A stretch of 64,000 bases of DNA from Clarkia xantiana subsp. parviflora (lineage: Eukaryota > Streptophyta > Magnoliopsida > Myrtales > Onagraceae), in assembly GCA_036873135.1 (NCBI GenBank), contig JAPTYO010000026.1:1220001-1284000 (forward strand), read 5' to 3'. This document shows, piece by piece, positions 21,501 through 30,863 of this stretch. Each line of letters starts with the position of its first letter. Position 1 is the first letter of the stretch. Both the position numbers and the translations under genes were made by a program. The notes under the pieces were generated by a model, which ran no database searches, was not told the origin of the DNA, and saw nothing but the letters and a program-made list of their open reading frames with translations.

Positions 21501-24500
21501 AATGCCAAATGCTGGGGCATACAATCAGGCACCAGGGGCACAGGCTGCGCCCGCAGTCACCCCAGAAATGATGGCGACACTCCGCATACATTGGCCCCTT
21601 CCCTTTGTCACAGGAAGGAGCAAGAGGCATGCCGGCAGACGTCGACCTCTTAGGATCGCTCGGGGAACAGACGTCAGCATCATTCTCTCGGACAGGTGCA
21701 ACTCCCCCCGCCGTCGGGAGTACCAAGCCTGCAAAGACAACCGCAAAAAGACCAGTAGCATGTTAACACGGGGAAAAATCTCAACGAAACCTTTAAAGGC
21801 ACAAGTCCCATACCCGGGCCAACAGGAGGAGTGTCGCCGAGGCCGGGAACAGTCTGAGGAAATCCGCCTGCGACTCCGCCCTGTACACTTGGCGTCGTTT
21901 CCGAGGAACACAACGACAAGTCATGGCGTACCACTGTTATTCTAAGATCGTCAGTTTACAAGATTTGGGAGAGTCGTGTGAAGCGCATACACCTCCTACC
22001 AAACACGCACATCTGGGAAGCACGTGCACCTCTTACCAAACGCGCGTGCATCGACGCTCTAAGAGGAGGAGTAACACCTCTCGCTCAGAAACTAAGTATA
22101 GTAGCAGCATACACTAGGTGCAGCACTGCGCGCACAGCATCGCACGCGCGTACACGTCGACATGGCAATGTGAGATCTACCACCTCACATACGAAGAACC
22201 TAATAGATACACTAAGTGGCTATCACGTCCACGCATCTCGAAGTAGCGGTCGCTAGACACACTCTACCTTGGGGAAAACCAAGTAGCGGTCGCTAGACAC
22301 ACTCTACCTTGGGGAAAATAAAGTAGCGGTCGCTAGACACACTCTACCTTGGGGAAAACCAAGTAGCGGTCGCTAGACACACTCTACCTTGGGGAAAGCC
22401 AAGTAGCGGTCGCAGAATGCACTCTACCTTGAAAACGCCAGGTAGCGGCAACAACATGGATAGGCAGTCGCCTTGCCGACCTTTGACCGACGCCATGGAA
22501 GGACACGTCGCCTCGCCGACCTCTGGCCTTCTCCCTACCTCGGAAACATCAAGTAGCTGTCGCTGAATGCACCCAACTTAGGAACAACCAAGTAGCAGTC
22601 GTGGAATGCACCCAACTTAGGAACAACCAAGTAGCAGTCGTGGAATGCACCCAACTTTGGAACAACCAAGTAGCAGTCGTGGAATGCACCCAACTTTTGA
22701 AAAACCAAGTAGCAGTCACGGAACACACCCTACTTCGGGAAATCCCAGTAACCATCGATATGGGAGACAACTACATATCTATGAGACTCGTTAGTCTCTA
22801 CTTATCACATAGCGAACACCCTACGAGGGGGGCAACTCCCTGTTCATATCAACCACCATGACGACACCTACTATACGTCGACATCAAGCCTATAGTGACA
22901 ACATGCATGGCAACAGACAAGGAAAAAATCCTAAGTGTTGGAACAAGCGCGCACATACAGGCGCACACATACAAGCGCGCGCATACTCAGCTAGCACGCG
23001 TATGGATGGTAGTATGGTCATGAAAGAAAGAGCCAATCAAGGAACATTTTCTAAGTGTTCCACCATCTCAGCAGTCGACATGTGACGAGGTGTCGACTAT
23101 GAAGGAACATTTTCTAAGTGTTCCACCATGTCAGCAGTCGACATATGACGAGGTGTCGACTATCAAGGATTATTTTCTAAGTGTTCCACCGTGTCAGCAG
23201 TCGACATATGACGAGGTGCCGACTTTCAGTGAATATTTCTAAGTGTTCCACCATGTCAGCAGTCGACATATGACGAAGTGTCGACCATCAAGAAATACTT
23301 TCTAAGTATTTTCCTATGACGGCAATCAACGGCAGTCGACAAAGATCAAACAACGACAACCATGGTGACGAGTCATTAGGCTGGCGCTATCACGTCACTA
23401 CAAGCACGTCTACTCCGGGGGCAATACTATATCAACAAGGGCCTCGACTCTCGCCACATACGCTGCGAACATACTCCGTTCGTCAACGACGCGGCGGATG
23501 CATCACACCTCGCAGGCTTAGGACCTGCGCGTCCGTGATACACGCTCCCTCATAAGTGTGTGGGTAACCCTTTACCTATCTCTATTTTTTCTAAGTCTTT
23601 TAGTACATGACTATGCATCTTTTACACATACGTCATACACACGTCATCGTCATGCATTGCACACATCCATGATTTACATCCATGATTTTTCATATCAAGT
23701 CCATTACATGTGATTTTCCAAACCCGGCATCATTTCATTTACTAAAACCGTCGTCTCGCCGTCAAGACGGCCGTCTCGGACGACGGGCTCCCGGAAACCA
23801 TCATATTGCATGAAAAACGTTTTATCAAAACTTTCATGATCTATTATCATTTTGGTACAATTAGTCGTGGCATGAACGTTCCATATTTATTTGATCACCT
23901 TACAAACCTGAAGGATTTCATGTGTGCTCGCGTCTTACTTCCCCTAAAAATCACATTTATCATATTACTCGTAGTCCGTTGTGCTACTAACCCTTTATGC
24001 AGTTATCAAGCATGACCATCTCAAAAAACTAAGGCAAGGAGCTCGTCTGAGCCACGCGTATCCACCCTTGGTAGGTCAAAACTCAAGGTGAGCAGACGAC
24101 CCGAATCACGCGTATACCCTATCTTAGAATAGAGTTAAACAAAGGTCAAGCCATTATTTAACTCGGGGGCAAGTGATGGATATACGCATGATTCGGGCTC
24201 GGTTCTAAATTATTCGGACCTCATACACGCACGAGACCCACTACGAAACCCAATTTCGAGCTAACCGGGGGAAACGGGGCAAGTCGCGAACTTGCCCGGC
24301 ACCCCCGGGGGGCTTACCCGGAAAATTCCGGGTAAGCCTAGGCTTACCCGGAGTTCCGGGTAAGTTTAATACCCCGGGGGTGTCGCGCACACCCCCCATT
24401 TTGTCTCGGACGTATACGGGGACCCGATTTTTAACTAACTCCTATGTGTCCGAGACCTATGTTTCAAAGGCGCGCGCGTCCCGCTCAGGACAGCCGCCTG

Positions 24501-25583
24501 AGACGCGCGTCAGAGACCGTTTCCCAAAGCTCTCCCCTGCATCCCGGTTCACATTTCCACATTGAACCGGGTCAAAACCGGTTTACGGTCCAAGGTTGCC
24601 TATAAATAGCCACCTTGGGGGTAAACATTTTCAAGTCATTCCAAAATCACTTTGGGCAAGAGTGGGAAAAGCTCTGACCTCTCTCTAGAAAACCCTCTCT
24701 TTCTCTCTCTAGAAGTCGACTAATGTTGATCGTCGGAGTGAGCACACCAAGCACCCCACCCCCCTCTCCATGGGGACTGCTTGGTAACGCTCCTTTCGCA
24801 GGTGCAGATAGACGATCTTCCAGAGAGCCTAAAGGATTCACCGCCATCCAGAAGACGAAGCTAAGGCCCGCACGCGACTTTAGAGGACGGACTTGGCTCG
24901 CATCCAACCCGAAGACCTCGACGAGTTATTCCGCGGACAACCCGCAATAACTTGGTCGAAACAATCACGATCGTCCTGTTTGTTGTACTTAGGTTATTTC
25001 TAGGATGATGAACATGTCTTCCTTTGTGTTGGAGCTTGTAAGTGAGAGGAAGGCTGCTATCAAGAAGTGTAGTACAGTTTCCCGTGAGCTTGCACAGTCC
25101 GAAGAAGAAGTGCAGAATTTGAACTCCAAGGTTGCCGATATTGATGCGCGCATTGCTACACGTTGCGTCCATGTTGAACAACTTGAGGCCGAGATTGCTG
25201 ATATCAAGCAGAAAATTGCGGACAACAACAGTGTTCATGATGTCGCGCTTGCTTCTGTTCGTGACGAGGCACGCAAAGCGGGTGTTGAGAAGGGATTGGC
25301 TGAGTATCCTAGTACCCCTGCTTATTCAGCCGCTGTCCTTGCTGCTGCTAAAGCGGATCTTGCACCTTTGGTTGATGAGTTTGCCAAAGATTACATTGGC
25401 AGAGTTCACGCACTTGCCCCCGGATTTCCGTTCGACAAGCTAGGTCCTTATTCTTCTTTTGATGTTGACCATGTTGCGGATTTGCAACGTAAGGGAGCTG
25501 AAGCGGCTTCTATTGCTTTGACCTTTGGACACGATAATGCTGATGTTGAACTTGGTGTTGATTTCCTGGACATGCTGTCTTAG
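18506..25583 (+). CDS. Opposite-strand spliced gene of element B (Tat antisense ORF, about 666 aa)
   Basis: Proposed exons: 18506-19345, 19421-19517, 19604-19834, 19919-20160 and 24993-25583. All introns have GT...AG ends and the frame stays open for 2001 nt. Exon 1 contains a block (GLRFPYCPDLVDLCRYYRI and SPAGLRVWSCFRVL) that resembles the plant 'putative gypsy type transposon' domain (Transposase_28). Exon 2 is basic and Gly-rich. Exon 3 is Pro/Ser/Lys-rich with VTERVVAVP. Exon 4 has LPRIKRDD and TPGVGVRVLQS. Exon 5 is a long predicted coiled coil (VLELVSERKAA to about DIKQKIADNN). It runs opposite to gag-protease, as in known Tat antisense ORFs whose function is unknown. Element C lies wholly inside the last intron. 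The start could be further upstream if a 5' exon precedes the acceptor at 18460. Splicing is inferred, not shown. Confidence 0.7.
20223..20227. repeat. Target site duplication ATCAC of element C (left copy)
   Basis: ATCAC directly precedes the LTR start TGATGG at 20228 and is repeated at 24964-24968 after the right LTR. Confidence 0.9.
20365..20447. repeat. Array of three palindromes in U3 of element C
   Basis: Three tandem units have CTTACCCGG and CCGGGTAAG around an AT core (AAAATT, AATTT, AGTT). The partner LTR has two (24311-24364). The array is upstream of the TATA box. Confidence 0.85.
20828..20865 (+). promoter_or_regulatory. C-rich-loop hairpin in the LTR of element C
   Basis: ACCAAGCA pairs with TGCTTGGT (8 bp), with an inner CCCC/GGGG pairing and a C-rich loop. 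It is preceded by GTCGGAGTGAG and followed by CTCCTTTCGCAGG. The second copy is at 24746-24785, where the loop sequence differs but the stem is intact. Confidence 0.7.
21045..21063 (+). other. Primer binding site of element C
   Basis: TTGGCGCCGTCTGTGGGAA follows one base after the LTR end. It is identical in its first 19 bases to that of element D. Confidence 0.8.
21229..21945 (+). pseudogene. Gag N-terminal remnant of element C
   Basis: The ATG at 21229 opens a short Lys/Gln-rich frame that stops near 21318. A frame from 21316 continues with the Tat Gag N-terminal pattern: Ser/Pro-rich, then PPGFAHQTFNTQEQPYGMP and VTPEMMATL. After VTPEMMATL the resemblance ends. No capsid or zinc knuckle follows. 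Confidence 0.65.
21946..22240. other. Element C interior, no coding capacity seen
   Basis: It holds words such as CACGTGCACCTCTTACCAAA and short repeats, but no ORF resembling a known domain. It leads into the tandem arrays. Confidence 0.4.
22241..22440. repeat. Tandem repeat, 40-bp unit, element C
   Basis: Five units start at 22241, 22281, 22321, 22361 and 22401, each beginning AAGTAGCGGTCGC. The first four are nearly identical and the fifth is degenerate. There are no spacers between units. Confidence 0.95.
22551..22745. repeat. Tandem repeat, 39-bp unit, element C
   Basis: Five units start at 22551, 22590, 22629, 22668 and 22707, each beginning AAGTAGCNGTC and containing TGCACCCAACTT. 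They are related to the 40-bp units just upstream, so both blocks stem from one ancestral repeat. Confidence 0.95.
23039..23320. repeat. Tandem repeat, about 62-bp unit, element C
   Basis: About five units combine TTTTCTAAGTGTTCCACCAT, CAGCAGTCGACATATGACGA and GGTGTCGACTAT. In the element's sense direction the TTTTCTAAGTGTT and GTCGAC words match those in the arrays of A and B. Confidence 0.9.
23321..24154. other. Element C 3' interior, non-coding
   Basis: I see no supported gene. The stretch includes a further TTTTCTAAGTCTT motif near 23589 and a CCGTCTCG palindromic run (about 23750-23790). Confidence 0.4.
24155..24173 (+). other. Polypurine tract of element C
   Basis: AACTCGGGGGCAAG directly abuts the 3' LTR. 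Confidence 0.8.
24174..24963 (+). repeat. 3' LTR of element C
   Basis: It is 790 bp, near-identical to 20228-21043 apart from one missing palindrome and a few substitutions. The ATCAC duplication follows at 24964-24968. Confidence 0.92.
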
Positions 25584-26812
25584 TCCTTTGGAAATGATGA
25601 TATGCTTGAGGCTTTTGTCCAAACCTTTATTTGTGTGTTTGCTTTGTATGGAACTTCGTCCTTTGGACCTATTTTTCAATAATAAAAATCATGTGATATC
25701 TTGTTAGTAATATTTCATACCTTGAGTATCCATGTTGTCCGAATGCTTTGGACTTGGGAGATAGGATAGATATCCTTAGATGATGAACATGATGTTCATA
25801 ATTGCGACTATATGTCGCGCATTGTTGAGTGTTATGAGCGCCCCTCTTGGTTGGATTCCAAGGCATGGCAAGATGCGTATGCTAGGTACTTGTAGTGTTG
25901 TAAATGGTAATGTACTTGGCGCGGGCACTTAGCACTTGGCACGGGCACTTGACATGTAGCAGTGTCGTCCTGACGAAGCAAGACTTAAGTTTATACCGTC
26001 TCTTAGTTCCATTCTAAGGCGACGTTGTTGCAAGGTACTTCTTGCTTATTCTGCTGTTTCTGCGTTAAATGCTAAAGAGCATGATAACGTTATACAAGAC
26101 TCTACTTGTAAGTTTGATGAGTTTTGTATAAAGTTTGCTTAAAAAAGCGTATAACAAGAAGCTATCCCTTTTCGGGCCTAAGTCTTCATGGTGTATAAAC
26201 CCTTAAGAGAGTATGTATTTTTTTAGTGTGTGGGGTTGTCGTCTAACAAGAGGACTTCCTCCACGGTGGGGTGATAAGTCCCATCATTGCATTTGCCGCA
26301 TCCTGTTTCTATTCAGGGAATGGCTATGAACATGAGGATTTGCCCGAAGGACTTCACAACATGTCATTTTTTAGAAGTAAACATGAGGTTTGTCCTCTTG
26401 GAAAGGATTTCGCAACATGTTACTTTTGATAGATGTGAACATGGGTATTGTCCTTTTGAGAAGGATATTAGACTATGTCCCTTTTGGAATATTGCATGAT
26501 ATTGCTTTTGAATATGTTGAAGATGCACTTGCTGATGTCTCCTATTATAAGTTGCATGGCGTGATGAATATGAGTAGTATGCACGTTGTTTTCTACTTGA
26601 TGTTAACCCAGAGTATAATGCATAATGTAGATATGTACCTACGAAAGTAAATTGACCATCATTAGATACTTGTCGTTTTTACAATAACTTTGCGGGAAGG
26701 CGTCTATTGACTGCTTCTTCCGAAATACTTCTAATTACAAAGGCATGAACTGCACTTATATTCCTAAAGTTGCACTGAAAAAGATACATTAAAAGTGGAA
26801 AGTCTATCTCCC
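25584..26812. other. Element B region between the two converging genes, with degenerate repeats
   Basis: This is where the plus-strand gene (ending 25583) and the minus-strand polyprotein (ending 26813) converge. Around 26327-26490 are about three degenerate 56-bp repeats with GAACATGRGG. It matches 8091-9527 of A. RT, RNase H and integrase would be expected here and nothing like them is visible. Confidence 0.6.
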
Positions 26813-29800
26813 TCAAATATATCTTGGCGGCTGACGGGCATTGTTGTTCGCGACATAGCTTCCCAGAGCTCCATGCGCAGTAAGTTCTTCGATCTCCATC
26901 CTCAAGGTCAGACAACCATTGGTATTGTGCCCCAAAGTTTGGTGATATCGGCACCAATCTTCAATATCCCTGCCTAAGAAGGCGGTTTCCAGCTCAAGTG
27001 GTCTTGGAAGCTTGTTTTCCAGAAGCTTGACGTATATTTCTTCCACCTCCGTGTTTAAGGGAGTGAAGATGTTAGCATAATTCATGCTTGAGCCTTCTGA
27101 CTCCCTTGAAGTTTGAGCTTCCACACTTGCGTTGAGAGATGTGCCCCATCTCAACTCATGCTCACAAGAGATCGCAATCTCCATCTTGTCTTTTAAGCAC
27201 GCCATTGTCTTAGTTGTACGCCATCCAAATTCCCTTCCGAATAGCAAAAATGTTGATGCGTTCATGTTTAGGAAAAATGCGTTTATGACGTCCTTCTTGT
27301 TTGCTCTCAGTGTAGTTGCATTTTGAGCGAACCTTCGGAAGTAGGACATGATGGATTCTTCTTCTCCCTGTCTGACATCAAGCACACTCCGCTTGGGTGA
27401 ACAAAAAATCCTGTCAAGTTCAGACCTTGGCGATAACTTTTCCTTCTTTCCTTTACCATCATCGTTCGAGGCGAACAGCTTTCTCTTTGCACCAACTCCT
27501 ATCATGGCAATTGAAACTTGTTTCATTTTCCTCAGGGCATTGACATAGCACTTTCGTGCGGCTGTCTGATCACCTAGCACTTCCCCAATCCCATGAGGAG
27601 TTAGGAACTTCATTTTCTGATGAGCTGTATATGGCACAATGTCATGTGGGTTGATCGTTGTCCTCCCTAGGATGCCGTTATATGCCCCCAGGTTGTCCAC
27701 CACCAGAAATGTGACGTCTATATGCAATGCTTTCCACCCGTCTCCAAGGATAACTGGAAGTGTAATCATGCCCAGTGGGTAGGTTGCCGCTCCCGCGAAA
27801 CTAACCAACGGAAATGTGCTTGGCGAGAGATCAGTTTCCGTTTTTCCCATCTTCTTGAGCACTTCTATATGCACTAAATCCGCAGCAATCCCACCATCAA
27901 CTAGAATCCTTTGTACGTCAAATCCATTGATGTCCATTGTTATGACCAAAGCATCATCATGGGGATACACTATGTGTTTCTTGTCGGTGTTTGATAATGG
28001 GATGATTATGTCCTCCTTTTCTGGTTGTCGCCTTTTCCCGTACTTGGGCAGAACTTGCAGCTGCGAGGCATAGACATCCCGGGCGTTAGAAACGCTACCT
28101 CCTGCCACTGGCCCACCATGGATTACCTTGATGACACCACCCTTTGGCGGTGGTGGGTTTTCATTCACTTTCTCCTTTCCCTTGTTTCCCTTTTCGGGCT
28201 GCTCTGCATGGTTCTTCTTATGCCGTTTGTCGCCTTGGTCGACATATTGCTTGAGCTCTCCTTTAAGGATGAAGTCGTTTATACGAAATCGCAAGCTGAC
28301 ACAGCTGTTTGTTTCATGGGCGTAGACTTCATGGTTTTCACACCATTTATCTTCCTGCTTTCCCAATGGCCCCTTTCGGAAGTTCACTGGCTCCCTCAAC
28401 ATATTATCCTCCTTCATCATCTTCAGGATTATGGAAAGTGGTGCATTCACAGGAACGCACTCTGCTAGGTTCACTTCTTTTGGTTTTTGGAATTCGGGCT
28501 AATATGGCCTCTTGTGGGGCTGGAATTGTCTCGCTTGCTGCGCGCCTTGTTGGGGATTTGCATGTTTCTCCTTAGCGCGAGCTGCACTAACTTTCGCCTT
28601 ATGTTGCTCTCTGAATCGGTCCAGATCCACGAACTCTTTTACCCTTGCCGCCAATTCTTCAAGTGTCTCAGTTGGGCGCCTTGCCATCTTTTCAGCCAGG
28701 GCATGTCCTCTTCGGCCTAAATTTGCAATGAAGGCGCGGACAATTTCTCCTTCGGTGATGTTTTCTTGAATGTCTGAGATGTTTTGATTGAAGCGGATGT
28801 AATAATCTGCTAACGACTCGTCGTTTTGCTGTGTCACCTCATTCAACACGTTCGGCCCTTTAAGGAGCGTGCGCTCTCCCATGTATCTTTGAATAAATTT
28901 TTCCTTTAGATATGCCCATGACGTAAAGCTTCCACATGGCAGCGAGAAGAACCAATGTGCGGCAGTTCCAACGAGAGTATTAGCAAATGTCATGGCAACG
29001 TGATGCAGGTTGTCCGTTCGTCCCAGCAGAGACGCTTCATGTTGTTGCACATGCTTGATTGGATCTCCTTTTCCTCTATATTTTTCTCCAACGATTTTGT
29101 ACAGGGCATCTGGAACGTGACTGTGCACTAATTCATCAGAGAACGGATGTGATGCATTTTCTTCCAGGGCATGCATTCCTTTCATCTTCGATTGCTTCAT
29201 TTTTTTCTCAATCATTTCTTCTAAGGCCTTAGCCGTGAGTCCCGTGATTGGGATGTCATTTTCGTGTGCGGGCTTCCTCCACCCATCGTTGCATGTGTCA
29301 GCATGGCTTGTTGTCTTAAAGCTATCCTCCTTGTGTGGGCGTTGTGAATTGCTCACAGGAGGCTGCTTCCATCTTACTCCTTGTTGCTTCATGCCAACGC
29401 TTGGAGTGCCTGAACGTGCTGGCTCCCGCCTGGCCTGTTGATAGGCATTTTAAGAATCTTCTACTCCATCGGGGTGTTGCGGTTTTTGCTGGTTGGCATC
29501 ATATGATGCTTCTCTGGCTGGTGCAGCTTGTTCATTATCACGCGGGGGTGGTGGCGGAGGCGCAGCATATCCTTGATTCCTTAAGATCTCCCTGAGAGCA
29601 AGAAGTTCTCCAAGTGCCGCCATCATTGCCGGTGTGACTGTAGGCATGTTGGCTTTATTCCTTGGCTGTTGCTGTGTTGCCTGAGCTGGCATTCCTGATG
29701 GGAATTCCTGATCCACTCTCGTCCCTTGCTCTTGCGGAGGCGCGTTGTTTTGATCTTCTGGCCCGAACTGTGTAGGAGGGGCGTTTGTGGACGAAATTGA

Positions 29801-29902
29801 CGAAGCCGTAGATTCTGCATCCGGCATATGAGAAGGTCCTGGTTGACTTCTCGTTGGTTTCATCCTGCTTACACCCGCCTTCTTTGGTCGTCTTCCAGTC
29901 AT
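26813..29902 (-). CDS. Gag-protease-second Gag tail polyprotein of element B
   Basis: One minus-strand frame from the ATG at 29902 to 26813 (about 1030 codons) is broken only by a TAA at 29450 and a TAG at 28499. Order: Pro-rich N-terminus with VTPAMMAALGELLALRE; capsid (HWFFSLP, SWAYLKEKFIQRYMGERTLL); first knuckle WCENHEVYAHETNSC (about 28350-28300); protease with ILVDGG (about 27905-27890; DGG is usual in this lineage) and AYNGILGRTTIN. Where RT should begin there is instead a second capsid-tail segment (RQGEEESIMSYFRRFAQNA) and a second, more canonical knuckle WCRYHQTLGHNTNGC (about 26950-26905). There is no RT. The two stops would prevent full translation unless read through. The arrangement is shared with A. 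Confidence 0.8.
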
Positions 29903-29932
29903 GGCTTGCAACACGACTTTTTGTTCGAATCA

Positions 29933-29949
29933 CTTCAGACAACGCCAAA
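29933..29949 (-). other. Primer binding site of element B
   Basis: On the minus strand TTTGGCGTTGTCTGAAG follows the 5' LTR end CATAACA. It is a variant of the TTGGCGCC core. Confidence 0.55.
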
Positions 29950-30480
29950 TGTTATGTTCGTTTCACCACTTGGGCAGCTTTGGGCTTTTTCCTTCACGAA
30001 CAGGCTTCTTCCTTCACGATCGGGCTCGAGATGTATGTATAAGGACGGGAACGCCGCAATCCTTAATACACAACCACCGAGCTAAACTCCTAATCCTCGA
30101 CCTTGAACTCTTGATCTTTGGGTCTTGCACGAGGGGCAGTAACCAGCGTGGGAGGGGGGAATGCTGGTTGGGCCCACTCCGACGCTCAAGTTAGAACTTC
30201 TAGAGAGAGAAAGCCTTAGAGAGAAGTCAGAGTATTCCAAGTACAAAAGTGAGTGAGTTGTCTAGAATGGGAGATCTAGGCCCCTATTTATAGGGAACCT
30301 AAGGATCATGCCCAGTTTTGAATCACTTGATGTCGGTATGTAAGGAAGACGTATACCGTCATCAATGCGGACTATGTATGCACCAACTTCCCGCACTTGC
30401 CAAATTAATCGGGGTGAGCGTACGAGCGAAAACGGTAATCCGGACCTAACCGGATTGTTTAACAATCCGGGACGGGTCGA
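29950..30480 (-). repeat. Truncated 5' LTR of element B
   Basis: It matches 15690 to about 16220 of the 3' LTR and stops at the CCGGGACGGGTC palindromic region, just where the large inverted repeat of the other LTR turns round. The distal U3 is missing and the next sequence is the 3' flank of the thioesterase gene. The hairpin copy is at 30141-30169. Confidence 0.85.
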
Positions 30481-30863
30481 GATTTGCAAAAAACTTATTA
30501 TACTAAATGAGGGAATCCAAAATAACAAGGCTCTATTGGGAAAAAAAAAAAACAAGGTTGTAGATTCAATGCCTAAGTTTTACAACTGAAATAACTTACA
30601 TGTACAAAAATAGTCCATAAAATAAAGGCCAAGCATTAAGACCAAGCTAGTATTCACATTTAGTAATAAAAGTTATTTGGATGCAACCATAAATATAAAC
30701 GAAATTCAGTACAACAACTTTGAGATTAGAGCTACCTAAAAGTACAAAAAAAATCTTAGGTACTTATTTGTGAAACAATGTATATATTCTAAAGTATCCG
30801 AAAGATTTCAAACTGGTATTTGGTGTTGATGAGGCATGATATTATAGATAGAATAGGAAAGCA
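30481..30863 (-). other. 3' flank / likely 3' UTR of the thioesterase gene
   Basis: This non-repetitive AT-rich sequence lies between the stop codon at 30864 and the broken LTR. It contains an A12 tract at 30541. I found no unambiguous polyadenylation signal. Confidence 0.4.

Larger units (their letters stand above)
20228..24963 (+). mobile_element. Element C: short non-autonomous Tat-type retrotransposon
   Basis: It is 4.7 kb, with LTRs of 816 and 790 bp and an ATCAC duplication. The 3.1-kb interior has a TTGGCGCCGTCTGTGGGAA primer site, a remnant of the Gag N-terminus, three blocks of tandem repeats and a polypurine tract. It lacks protease, RT and integrase, so it must have moved with proteins from another element. 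It inserted into the last intron of element B's opposite-strand gene. Confidence 0.93.
15690..30480 (-). mobile_element. Element B: Tat-type retrotransposon with double Gag and opposite-strand gene, no RT
   Basis: The 3' LTR is complete (15690-16442). The 5' LTR (29950-30480) breaks off next to the thioesterase gene, so no target duplication can be checked. Minus-strand order: 5' LTR, primer site, a single frame for Gag-protease-second Gag tail (29902-26813), about 1.2 kb of non-coding repeats, a five-exon gene on the plus strand (18506-25583, containing element C), a minisatellite, polypurine tract and 3' LTR. RT, RNase H and integrase are absent. Relative A has the same plan. Confidence 0.88.

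Noticed and set aside
22241..22745. Regular repeats of 39-40 bp resembling a CRISPR array
   Set aside because: Units are directly adjacent with no unique spacers, the setting is a plant retrotransposon, and there are no cas genes. It is a plain tandem repeat.
22535..22861. ORFs in both directions across the 39-bp repeats
   Set aside because: Because 39 is a multiple of three any open unit stays open; the peptides are simple repeats.
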